DNA of 39,053 nt from Propionivibrio sp. (GTDB lineage: Bacteria; Pseudomonadota; Gammaproteobacteria; Burkholderiales; Rhodocyclaceae), in contig JARKPC010000174.1 in the NCBI GenBank assembly GCA_029975435.1, forward strand, positions 1-39,053, given 5' to 3'. Below are positions 26,815-34,035 of the stretch, piece after piece (position 1 is the stretch's first letter; each line of letters begins with the position of its first letter). Under the pieces are notes generated by a model. That model made no database searches, was not told where the DNA came from, and saw only the letters and a list, made by a program, of their open reading frames with translations. The translations under genes were made by a program, and so were the position numbers.

Positions 26815-27750
26815 TTACTGCAGGATTCCGAGTTGCTTCTTGATTATCTCGCCCAGTTGCACCATCTGCTGCATGTTGCTCTGGAAGTGCGCCGAATAGT
26901 AGTTGCCGGATTCACGCACACGGGCGGCGACGGAGGCGAAGTTGCCGATCGACTTCTGGTAGTCCTTGGCGCAGATCGGATATTCCAGGTACTCGGCCAG
27001 CGACGCGGTGGACAGGTAAGCGGAAACGATCTCGGCCTTTTCCGGTTCCTGTTGCCAGTTGTTGCACAGCCACACGTAGAGTTCCGGATGGAAGTTGGTC
27101 ATCACTCCACTGTAACCGTGCGCGCCGGCTTGCAGCGAGGGCAGCAGCGTCTGGCCGTTGGCGTTGGCAATGCGCAGGCGGCTGCCTTTGACCAGTTCAA
27201 CGCGGCGGGTGATCGTGTCGATTCGGCAGCAGGTGTCCTTGATGAACGTGTAGCGCCCGCTCTGAGCGCACCAGCGGACGACATCGTCCGAAAGCAATCG
27301 CTTATAGGGGTGGGGGCATTCGTAGATGCCGACGCCGACCGTGTCGGGCAGCGACGCCGTAATCCTCTGCAAATTGCCGAGAACGATTTTATCGGACTCG
27401 CCGGGCATGGCGAGACGGTTGCTGATCAGGATCACGCTGTCCACGCCGGTGGCCGCGATCTTTCCGAGCTGGTCGATCTGTTGGGACAGGCCGCAGGCGG
27501 TATGCCCCGATGCCACGACGGGCACGCGGCCATCGACGTAATCGAGCACGAAACGCGTCAGCTGAAGCGATTCAGCCTCGGACAAAAAAAACATCTCGCT
27601 CGACTGGCAGTTGGCGAACAGGCCGTTGACGCCGGCCTTGATGTACCAGTCGATTAACTTCTTGAGTGAATCCCAGTCGATTTCGCGTTGTTCGTCGAAA
27701 GGCGTCAGCATGACCGGCCAGACGCCGTGGTAGTGGTCGTTTGTGTTCAT
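26815..27750 (-). CDS. Dihydrodipicolinate synthase / N-acetylneuraminate lyase superfamily protein
   Basis: A 311-aa TIM-barrel class I aldolase-like protein. The Schiff-base Lys is predicted at K171 (RYTFIKDTC) and the catalytic Tyr at about Y143 (GIYECPHPYK). The usual GTTGE carboxylate-binding motif is replaced by NCQSSE (residues 47-52), so the 2-keto-acid pocket differs from DapA and NanA. The N-terminal HGVWPVMLTPFDEQREID is the family start. It likely acts on a 2-keto-3-deoxy sugar acid as aldolase or dehydratase; it is not a lysine-pathway DapA. It follows the isomerase gene across a terminator hairpin and precedes iclR. Confidence 0.8.
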   Translation of the reverse strand: MNTNDHYHGVWPVMLTPFDEQREIDWDSLKKLIDWYIKAGVNGLFANCQSSEMFFLSEAESLQLTRFVLDYVDGRVPVVASGHTACGLSQQIDQLGKIAATGVDSVILISNRLAMPGESDKIVLGNLQRITASLPDTVGVGIYECPHPYKRLLSDDVVRWCAQSGRYTFIKDTCCRIDTITRRVELVKGSRLRIANANGQTLLPSLQAGAHGYSGVMTNFHPELYVWLCNNWQQEPEKAEIVSAYLSTASLAEYLEYPICAKDYQKSIGNFASVAARVRESGNYYSAHFQSNMQQMVQLGEIIKKQLGILQ

Positions 27751-27761
27751 TACCTATCCAG

Positions 27762-27791
27762 AAAAATGGGGCGGCCAAGGCCAGCCGCCCC
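27762..27791 (-). terminator. Intercistronic terminator between isomerase and aldolase-like genes
   Basis: On the minus strand GGGGCGGC (27791-27784) pairs perfectly with GCCGCCCC (27775-27768), followed by ATTTTTC (27767-27761). It ends about 12 bases before the aldolase-like ATG, so that gene's ribosome-binding site lies just beyond the T-run. Read-through or attenuation would be needed if both genes share one transcript. Confidence 0.75.
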
Positions 27792-27799
27792 GGAGCGGG

Positions 27800-29449
27800 T
27801 CACAGCTTTGCGAAGGCGTCGCCGGCGACGCAAACCTTGATGTTCTGCGTGATGGCCTGCGCCACGAAGGCGCGCAGGACGTCCTGCAGCTTGTCCTCAT
27901 CGACGTAGGCCACCGTGATGTGGTTGCTCTGGTGGCCGGCCATCAGATCATCGCGCCCGACGCCGTCGAGTGTGCAGTTGAGCAGCGGCCATTCGTAGGT
28001 CGTGGCCTTGCGCCGGCGCTCGAACTCGGCGGCCGGCAGTTCGACGGCGGTGCCGGTACCGATGTGCAGGAAGGTCTGCGTGCCCTCGTAGTGGGCGCGC
28101 GCCCAGATCAGCCGACCGGCCTTGCCCTGGCCGTGGATCGACGAGCCGCCTTTCGGGAAGTACATCGCCGGCTGGCGATAGCCGGTGGCGCCGGCGATCC
28201 CGCCCTTGATGTGTTCGAACGGCACCGAGCCGGAAATTTCGAAATCCCAATAGAACGTGCCCTGATACTCGCTGCCCCAGCGGATGTCGTGCAGAGTCGT
28301 TTCCGATGGCAGGCCGAGCGAATCGAGCAGGCGGAACAGCATCGTCTGCGGAATTGCCGTGCCCATGTCGACCTCGTTGACGCAGGTGATCGGCTTGCCC
28401 GGGCGGATGATGTTGCCATTCTCGTCGGGGATCGGGAAGCGTGCCGTCGAACCGATCGCGCCCTCGGCGAAGTCGGACGCCGCGCACGAATGCGCGAGGC
28501 CCTGCTGGTACTGTACGCCGACCGAGGTCAGGCCGAAGCGCTGCGTGAAGCGCGCCATGGCGATCATCATCGCGCACTGCTCCAGCACCTGGTCACGCGT
28601 GAGCTCCTTGGCCGGGTCCGTGCCGAAATTGAACTTCATCCCGCGCGCCTCGTACCACGCAAGACATTCTTCGCGCAGCGATTGCGGCACCTTGGCCATC
28701 TCGACGAGCAGGGCGGATTGCGACAGGCTCTCCATCGGCATGCCGATGTCGACGAGCGCCTTCTGCGGGAAGACACCGTTGATCATGCCCATGCAGAAAC
28801 TGTCGAACAGGCCCATGATTTCCTTGTTGCGCAGCACGAATTCGCCGACCTGCTGGCCGATCGCCCAGGCCGGCGTCTTGCTGGCGGGATGCGACGCATC
28901 GACGGGATGCAGGTACGCGGTGTCATACTTGATCGTGCCGGTCTTCAGCCAGGATTCCAGTCCCTTGAAGAAGAACTCGTCGTCGAAATCGCTCGACCAC
29001 AGTCGCGAATAGGACTTGCCGAGGCTGGTCAGCGTGCCGGCCATGCACAGCATGCCGACGAGCCCCGGCCAGGTGCCGTCGAAGTTGGCCAGCAGCAGGA
29101 CGGGGCCCTGGTGCTTGGCCAGGCTCGGAGCGAGATGGTGCGAGTATTGCCAGGCCGTGAGCAGCACGATGACGGGTGACTGCGGATCGATCGTCGCGAA
29201 CAGGTCGCTGCCTTCGCGCTGGCTGCTGATGAAGCCATGGCCCTTGTCGCCCTTGAACAGGTGCGCGCGCTTGGCCTGGACGCCGAAGCGGCCGGACAGC
29301 GCTTCTTCGAGCTTGTCCTCGAACTTGTTCTGCACCGGCCAGCAGGCGACATTGGCGGATTCGCGCAGGTCGGCGTTGGTGACGAGCAGAACCTCTTTGT
29401 CGCCGGCTTTGATCAGTGGTTTTGCAGGGGGAAGCGTCAGTTTAAGCAT
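27800..29449 (-). CDS. L-fucose/D-arabinose isomerase family protein
   Basis: A 549-aa protein related to FucI (591 aa in E. coli), which interconverts L-fucose/L-fuculose and D-arabinose/D-ribulose with Mn2+. The three metal ligands of FucI have clear counterparts: E359 in CVNEVDMGTA, D388 in LHDIRWG and H510 in HQSNHITV. The Gly-rich segment AMYFPKGGSSIHGQGKAGR (about residues 428-446) is a divergent match to the substrate loop. The N-terminal part is shorter than in E. coli FucI. It lies 30 bases downstream of the FGGY kinase gene, with a GAGGA ribosome-binding site, so aldose isomerisation and ketose phosphorylation are encoded together. No fuculose-phosphate aldolase is nearby. Confidence 0.83.
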   Translation of the reverse strand: MLKLTLPPAKPLIKAGDKEVLLVTNADLRESANVACWPVQNKFEDKLEEALSGRFGVQAKRAHLFKGDKGHGFISSQREGSDLFATIDPQSPVIVLLTAWQYSHHLAPSLAKHQGPVLLLANFDGTWPGLVGMLCMAGTLTSLGKSYSRLWSSDFDDEFFFKGLESWLKTGTIKYDTAYLHPVDASHPASKTPAWAIGQQVGEFVLRNKEIMGLFDSFCMGMINGVFPQKALVDIGMPMESLSQSALLVEMAKVPQSLREECLAWYEARGMKFNFGTDPAKELTRDQVLEQCAMMIAMARFTQRFGLTSVGVQYQQGLAHSCAASDFAEGAIGSTARFPIPDENGNIIRPGKPITCVNEVDMGTAIPQTMLFRLLDSLGLPSETTLHDIRWGSEYQGTFYWDFEISGSVPFEHIKGGIAGATGYRQPAMYFPKGGSSIHGQGKAGRLIWARAHYEGTQTFLHIGTGTAVELPAAEFERRRKATTYEWPLLNCTLDGVGRDDLMAGHQSNHITVAYVDEDKLQDVLRAFVAQAITQNIKVCVAGDAFAKL

Positions 29450-29479
29450 GGCAAAGTCCTCACGGGTGGTTGGCGCGGC

Positions 29480-31069
29480 TCAGTGCCACGCCTGCATGGC
29501 GGAACGGCAGCGTTCCATGTCTTCGTAAAGTTGTAGATAAACGGCGTACTTGGCGTCGTGGAAAGCCTTGGTTTCCGGGCGGGCCTTGACGCTGCCGCCG
29601 GGGCGGACCAGCGTGGCGGCGGCTTCCGGCATGGAGGTGAAGGCGCCGCTGGCCACCGCGCCGAGCAGGGCGGCGCCGAGCGTCACGGCGTCCTCCTCGC
29701 TCACCAGCTGGATCTCGCAGCCGGTGGCGTCGGCGTTCTCGCGCAGCCAGTCCGGGTTCTTGGTGCCGCCGCCGCACATGACGATGCGCTCGATCTTGTG
29801 CCCGGCGGCGTTCATGCTGTCGATGATGTGGCGCGTGCCGTAGGCCAGCGCCTGCAGCGTGGCGAGGTACAGCCGGGCCAGCGCGTCCTTGCCCTGTTCG
29901 AGCGTCAGCCCGACGACGGCGCCGCGGGCGTGGGGGTTGGCGCGCGGCGAACGGTTGCCGTGGTGGTCGGAAAGCACGTGCAGGTCGCGTGTTGGCCATT
30001 GCTCGCGCATCTCCAGGTCGGCGAGCCAGTCATTGAGTACCGCATAAATGTTGCGGTCCTCGGCTTTGGCCGTGGTTTCCAGCAGCGGCCAGGCGTCGCT
30101 CTGGCGCAGCGTCCACTCGAGCAGCGCGCCGGCCGCGCTTTGCCCGCCTTCGCCGAGCCACCAGCCCGGTAGCATGGCGCCGAAATACGGACCCCACACG
30201 CCGGGCACCATGACCGGATCGGGGTTGACCACCATGTGGCAGTTCGACGTGCCGCCGATGATGGCCAGGCTGCCCTTGGGTTCCGTGCTGACCAGCGCCA
30301 ATCCGCCGGCATGGGCGTCGATGATGCCTGTGGCGACGACCACGCCGGGGGGCAGACCCAGTTCAGCAGCGGCCCGGGGACTCAGTTTCCCGGCGGCGGA
30401 GCCGAGCGGGAGAACCTGCAGCGGCACCTTGCCGGTGATGTCGGAGAGGCCGACTGCGGCGAGCAGCGTTTCGCTGAAGCGGTTCTCGTGCGCCAGGTAG
30501 TTCCACTTGCAGGTGAGCGTGCACACGCTGGCGATGTCGGCATCGGACAAACGCCACACGAGGTAGTCGGCGAGATCGAAGAAGCGCCATGCGGCGGCGT
30601 AGCGCTCCGGGAAATTCTGCTTGAGCCACAGCACCTTGGGCAATTCCATCTCGATGCTGACTTCGCCGCCGACGTAGGCCAGCGCCGGGTCCTTGGTGGC
30701 GTTGATTGCCGCCGTCTGCGTTCCGGCGCGGTGATCCATCCACATGATGATGTCGCGTTCGGCCTCGCCGGTTTCGGCTACGGAGACGGGCTGGCCGTTC
30801 GGTCCGACGGCGACGACCGAACACGTGGCATCGACGCCGATCGAGGCAACACAGCCCGGATCGATTTTCGCGGCGGCGATGGCTTCGCGCACCGCCGCGC
30901 CGGTTTGCGTCCAGATATCGGACGATGACTGCTCAACAAAGAGCGGCTTTGGATGAAACTGTTTGATCGGCCGCACGGCAAAGGCCAGTCGCTGGCCGTT
31001 TGCATCGAACAAACCGGCGCGCACGCTGGCCGAACCGATATCGATGCCAAGAAAGACCTGTCCGCTCAT
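29480..31069 (-). CDS. FGGY-family carbohydrate kinase (D-ribulokinase/pentulose-kinase type)
   Basis: A 529-aa kinase. The FGGY N-domain begins VFLGIDIGSASVRAGLFD (residues 5-22) and has SIGVDATCSVV (about residues 76-86) and the IMWMDHRAG motif (108-116), a combination I associate with the pentulose-kinase branch that includes D-ribulokinase. The C-domain ATP site is MCGGGTKNPDWLRENA. I start at ATG 31069 (MSGQ), which has GAGGG upstream; a longer frame runs through the promoter. With the isomerase it would turn an aldopentose (for example D-arabinose) into a ketopentose phosphate. A sigma-70 promoter with an embedded palindrome lies 20-66 bases upstream. Confidence 0.88.
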   Translation of the reverse strand: MSGQVFLGIDIGSASVRAGLFDANGQRLAFAVRPIKQFHPKPLFVEQSSSDIWTQTGAAVREAIAAAKIDPGCVASIGVDATCSVVAVGPNGQPVSVAETGEAERDIIMWMDHRAGTQTAAINATKDPALAYVGGEVSIEMELPKVLWLKQNFPERYAAAWRFFDLADYLVWRLSDADIASVCTLTCKWNYLAHENRFSETLLAAVGLSDITGKVPLQVLPLGSAAGKLSPRAAAELGLPPGVVVATGIIDAHAGGLALVSTEPKGSLAIIGGTSNCHMVVNPDPVMVPGVWGPYFGAMLPGWWLGEGGQSAAGALLEWTLRQSDAWPLLETTAKAEDRNIYAVLNDWLADLEMREQWPTRDLHVLSDHHGNRSPRANPHARGAVVGLTLEQGKDALARLYLATLQALAYGTRHIIDSMNAAGHKIERIVMCGGGTKNPDWLRENADATGCEIQLVSEEDAVTLGAALLGAVASGAFTSMPEAAATLVRPGGSVKARPETKAFHDAKYAVYLQLYEDMERCRSAMQAWH

Positions 31070-31088
31070 GTTTGCCCTCGATTTGTAG

Positions 31089-31108
31089 TTGCTAATTCGA
31101 GTTAGCAA
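31089..31108. promoter_or_regulatory. Near-perfect 20-bp palindromic operator in the FGGY kinase promoter
   Basis: TTGCTAATTCGAGTTAGCAA has TTGCTAA/TTAGCAA arms and a central TCGA; only one base pair is mismatched. It overlaps the last two bases of the -10 box and covers the likely transcription start, the standard place for a repressor. The central CG is typical of LacI-family sites, and two Cra-like LacI regulators are encoded in the same cluster. Confidence 0.75.
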
Positions 31109-31135
31109 TATATCCAATACACCTGAGCATTTCAA
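31107..31135 (-). promoter_or_regulatory. Sigma-70 promoter of the FGGY kinase-isomerase operon
   Basis: On the minus strand TTGAAA (31135-31130) is separated by exactly 17 bases from TATATT (31112-31107). Each hexamer is close to consensus. The palindrome at 31089-31108 overlaps the -10. Confidence 0.75.
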
Positions 31136-31176
31136 GAGGCGATGCAGTGACATGGTCCCGCGATCCGGGAGCGGGC

Positions 31177-31205
31177 AACAAAAAGGCCTCCGGGAACGGA
31201 GGCCT
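31177..31205 (-). terminator. Terminator after the YhcH-family gene
   Basis: On the minus strand AGGCCTCC (31205-31198) pairs perfectly with GGAGGCCT (31191-31184) around a 6-base loop, followed by TTTTGTTG. It separates the YhcH-family gene from the downstream kinase operon. Confidence 0.85.
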
Positions 31206-31254
31206 GCGATGGCGTGTTAGCCGATGATCGGGTTACGCTGTGATGCCCCTTTTG

Positions 31255-31731
31255 TTACAGACCAAGCAGGCTGGCATGAACCTTGACCACAGCCTTGCGG
31301 ATCGTCTCCTTGCCTTTGATGGCCAGGCACGGGCGGTGCAGTTCCTTCGGCAGGAAAACGAGGTAGGTGCCCGGTGTCGCGTCGATGAAGCTCTCAATGG
31401 CCGGCGCCGGGAAGAAGGCCACGTCCTTTTCTTCGAGGTGGTTTTCCGTGGGCGCCAGATCGGGCTGCGGCTGCGAGAAGCCGTAGCGCTCGCAGGTGCT
31501 CACGGGGATTTGGATATCGGCGTACTGGTGATGAGCTTCGGCGCGACTTTCTGCCATCGTGCGCAGTTCGACGTCCTGCACCAGATAGAAAAGTTTGTCG
31601 CCTTCGATTTCGTAGCGCCCCGGTTCCTTCGTCGCGACGTCGACATCTTTCAGCGCCTCCAGGGCGCGGACGATGGCAGCGGGCAGGACGTTCTTTTGTT
31701 TGGCGACATCGGACAACAGACCAACGATCAT
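31255..31731 (-). CDS. YhcH/YjgK/YiaL family protein (NanQ-like anomerase family)
   Basis: A 158-aa cupin-like protein. Family features are VRALEALKDVD (about residues 21-31), the central AHHQYADIQIPVST (about 66-79) with conserved His, Tyr and Asp, and FFPAPAIESF then HRPCLAI near the C-terminus. Characterised relatives include NanQ (YhcH), which speeds opening of sialic acid anomers; YiaL and EbgC-type proteins sit in other sugar operons. It probably helps convert the anomer released by the transporters into the form used by the catabolic enzymes. It has its own promoter, ribosome-binding site (AGGAG) and terminator. Confidence 0.88.
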   Translation of the reverse strand: MIVGLLSDVAKQKNVLPAAIVRALEALKDVDVATKEPGRYEIEGDKLFYLVQDVELRTMAESRAEAHHQYADIQIPVSTCERYGFSQPQPDLAPTENHLEEKDVAFFPAPAIESFIDATPGTYLVFLPKELHRPCLAIKGKETIRKAVVKVHASLLGL

Positions 31732-31796
31732 GACAGACTCCTATGGCATGGGGCGGGAAGCGCATGATCGGCGCAAGACCCGCGTGGGAAAAGTTG

Positions 31797-31826
31797 ATTA
31801 TCCCCCAAACCGGTCGCTGTTGTCAG
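31797..31826 (-). promoter_or_regulatory. Promoter of the YhcH-family gene
   Basis: On the minus strand CTGACA (31826-31821) and GATAAT (31802-31797) are separated by 18 bases, each one mismatch from consensus. The -35 overlaps the stop codon of the lysR gene. Confidence 0.55.
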
Positions 31827-32737
31827 AACGTGCGCGGCGGTTGTTCGGCGAACCAGTTGCCGAGAAATCCCGTCATCGCCTGAACCTTGGCCGACAGGTG
31901 GCGGCGGGTCGGATAGACGACATGAATCGGGAGACGGCGCTGCTTCCATTCCGGAAGAACCTGAACCAGCCGCCCGGAAGCGATCAGCGGCTGCAGGATG
32001 AAACAAGGCGCCAGCACGATCCCGCTGCCGTCCGCGGCCATTTCGGCCAGCAGCATGCCGTTGTTGGCGTTGACCGGCCCGCCGATACGCACGCTGACAG
32101 GCTGGCCGTTTCCATCCTTTCCGTCCTCGAATTGCCACTGGTTGCCTGTTGCCGAGTAGGTGTACGTAAAGCACGCGTGGCGGAGCAAATCCTCCGGGTG
32201 CCTGGGGTGTCCTGCGCGAGCAAGGTAGTCGGGGGAAGCGGCGATGAGCAGCGTGGTATCGCCGATGTGCCGGGCGACGAGATTCTCGCTGCCGACCTTC
32301 CCCACGCGGATGGCGAGGTCGAGTCCCTCCTCGACGAAATCGGCGACGCTGTCGGAAAGCACGATATCCAGGGTAATGTCCGGGTAGGCACGACAAAAAG
32401 CGGCGAACGCGGGCGCCAGGCGCAGGGTGGCCAGGGCGATCGGGGCGGTCAGGCGCAGACGCCCGCGCGGGTGGCGGGCTTCTCCGGCCACGCTGGCTTC
32501 GGCTTCTTCCAGATCGGCGAGCAACTGCGTACAGCGCTCGAAGTAGGCGAAGCCTTCGTTCGTCGGATTCATGCGCCGCGTCGTGCGGTTGATCAGGCGC
32601 ACGTTCAGGTGGGTCTCCAGTTGCGCCACCATGCGCGACACGGCGGTAGTGGAGAGTCCGGTCTGTTCGGCCGCCGCAACGAAGCTGCCGGCCTCGATCA
32701 CCGAGCAGAAAACACGCATCGCCTCGAATTTGTCCAT
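31823..32737 (-). CDS. LysR-family transcriptional regulator
   Basis: A 304-aa regulator. The N-terminal winged HTH begins MDKFEAMRVFCSVIEAGSF and continues VAAAEQTGLSTTAVSRMVAQLE (residues 20-41), followed by HLNVRLINRTTRRMNPTNEG. The PBP-like effector domain starts near residue 90. The pattern resembles the LTTR subgroup (DmlR-like, CrgA-like) whose members often control a divergent operon. Here the divergent genes are doxX, a glutathione transferase and a DODA-type dioxygenase. A 33-base dyad in the 136-base gap is a good candidate binding site. Confidence 0.92.
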   Translation of the reverse strand: MDKFEAMRVFCSVIEAGSFVAAAEQTGLSTTAVSRMVAQLETHLNVRLINRTTRRMNPTNEGFAYFERCTQLLADLEEAEASVAGEARHPRGRLRLTAPIALATLRLAPAFAAFCRAYPDITLDIVLSDSVADFVEEGLDLAIRVGKVGSENLVARHIGDTTLLIAASPDYLARAGHPRHPEDLLRHACFTYTYSATGNQWQFEDGKDGNGQPVSVRIGGPVNANNGMLLAEMAADGSGIVLAPCFILQPLIASGRLVQVLPEWKQRRLPIHVVYPTRRHLSAKVQAMTGFLGNWFAEQPPRTF

Positions 32738-32772
32738 TTATTATCCCGAAAAACGCAATACAGATTCAATTC

Positions 32773-32805
32773 TAACCATATTTATCCCGAAAAATATGTT
32801 GGTTA
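32773..32805. promoter_or_regulatory. LysR-type dyad and direct repeats between lysR and doxX
   Basis: TAACC (32773-32777) and GGTTA (32801-32805) form the outer arms, and ATATTT and AAAATAT the inner arms, of an imperfect dyad. The core TTATCCCGAAAAA (32782-32794) is repeated exactly at 32741-32753, 41 bases (about four helical turns) away, next to the lysR start codon. This is the arrangement expected of LysR recognition and activation sites. Confidence 0.6.
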
Positions 32806-32873
32806 AAGTTCGTTCCAACGTCAGTCGGCTGATTGACGCAATTGCGAACTCAACCCTTTCAAGGAGAACACAG

Positions 32874-33320
32874 ATGACCACTCTCGCCGCCAACACCCTG
32901 TCGACGACCCGCAGCGTGTCCTATTCGGCTGCCGACTACGGAGCCGCGCTGCTGCGCGTTGCCCTCGGTGCCATGTTCCTGGCGCACGGCCTGCTCAAGG
33001 TATTCGTCTTTACTCTGCCGGGAACGGCCGGTTTCTTCGCTTCGGTAGGATTTCCCGGTTTCCTGGCTTACATCGTGGCTCCGGCCGAAGTTCTCGCCGG
33101 CGCGGCCTTGCTCGTCGGTTTCCGCACCCGCCTGGTCGCCGCGCTGACCGTGCCGATCCTGATCGGCGCTGCCACGGTGCATTTCGGCAACGGGTGGGTG
33201 TTCAGCGCGCCGAAGGGCGGCTGGGAATACCCGGTTTACCTGATTGTCGCCGCCATCGCGCAGAGCCTGCTGGGCGGCGGCGCCTACGCCATCGACAGCT
33301 CACGTTCTTCCGCTGAGTGA
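32874..33320 (+). CDS. DoxX-family membrane protein
   Basis: A 148-aa protein with four hydrophobic segments: about residues 22-42 (AALLRVALGAMFLAHGLLKV), 48-72, 78-102 and 118-140. The motif FLAHGLLKVFVFTLPGTAGFFASVGFPG is the DoxX signature. The start at 32874 is preceded by AAGGAG at 32861; a longer frame upstream is not supported. DoxX proteins are linked to thiol/redox and quinone stress. It is followed 43 bases later by the glutathione transferase, and all three plus-strand genes likely form one LysR-controlled operon. Confidence 0.88.
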   Translation: MTTLAANTLSTTRSVSYSAADYGAALLRVALGAMFLAHGLLKVFVFTLPGTAGFFASVGFPGFLAYIVAPAEVLAGAALLVGFRTRLVAALTVPILIGAATVHFGNGWVFSAPKGGWEYPVYLIVAAIAQSLLGGGAYAIDSSRSSAE

Positions 33321-33363
33321 TTGTTGTGCGATTGATTTCTCACGTAACCACAAGGAGACAACC

Positions 33364-33972
33364 ATGAAACTGTATTTTTCCCCTGCGGCGTGCTCGTTCT
33401 CGCCGCACATCGCCCTGCGCGAGGCCGGTCTCGACTTTGAACTGGTCAAGGTGGACCTGAAAAACCACAAAGTCGTCGCCGACAGCAGCGATTTCGCCAG
33501 GATCAACCCCAAGGGTTACGTCCCCGTTCTCGAACTGGACGACGGCAGCGTGCTGACCGAGGGACCGGCGATCGTCCAGTACATCGCCGATCGCAAGCCG
33601 GAATCGGGGCTGGCACCCAAGGCCGGGACGTTCGAACGCTATCGCCTGCAGGAGTGGCTGGGCTTCATCAACTCCGAGATCCACAAGGGTTTCAGCCCGC
33701 TGTTCAATCCGAAGACCCCCGACGAGACCAAGACAACTGCCCGCGCGAATCTCTCCAGGCGCCTGGCGTTCGTGGCCGAGCACCTGGCGAAGAACGACTT
33801 CCTGCTCGGCAAGCAGTTCAGCGTCGCCGACGGCTACCTGTTCACCGTCCTTAAATGGGGACAATGGACCGGCATTGACATCGCGCAGTGGCCGGCGCTG
33901 GCCGCCTTCGTCGAGCGCGTCGGCAGCCGCCCGAGCGTGCAGGCTGCGCGCGCGGCGGAAGCAGCCGCCTGA
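33364..33972 (+). CDS. Glutathione S-transferase (beta-class-like)
   Basis: A 202-aa enzyme. The thioredoxin-like domain begins MKLYFSPAACSFSPHIALREAGL, with a Cys at residue 10 where beta-class GSTs have their active Cys. NPKGYVPVLELDDGSVLTEGPAIVQYIAD (about residues 52-80) holds the cis-Pro and the glutathione-binding Glu-x-Pro/Ala turn. The C-terminal helical domain has LLGKQFSVADGYLFTVLKW. It has a GGAGA ribosome-binding site. It probably conjugates or reduces electrophiles, together with the neighbouring DoxX and dioxygenase. Confidence 0.93.
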   Translation: MKLYFSPAACSFSPHIALREAGLDFELVKVDLKNHKVVADSSDFARINPKGYVPVLELDDGSVLTEGPAIVQYIADRKPESGLAPKAGTFERYRLQEWLGFINSEIHKGFSPLFNPKTPDETKTTARANLSRRLAFVAEHLAKNDFLLGKQFSVADGYLFTVLKWGQWTGIDIAQWPALAAFVERVGSRPSVQAARAAEAAA

Positions 33973-34035
33973 CGCGAAATCCCGGAGCGGCGCGGCCAGC
34001 CGGCCGCTCCGAGGCAAATTCCAATCGAGACTTCC

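Noticed and set aside
27743-29179. Long plus-strand open frame (478 codons) opposite the isomerase gene
   Set aside because: It is antisense to a well-recognised FucI-family gene, its protein is low-complexity Arg/Ala/Asp-rich, and G+C-rich codons routinely leave open antisense frames.
31797-31818. Possible GGGA/TTCCC dyad over the YhcH-family promoter
   Set aside because: Only about five bases pair on each side; not above chance in this base composition.
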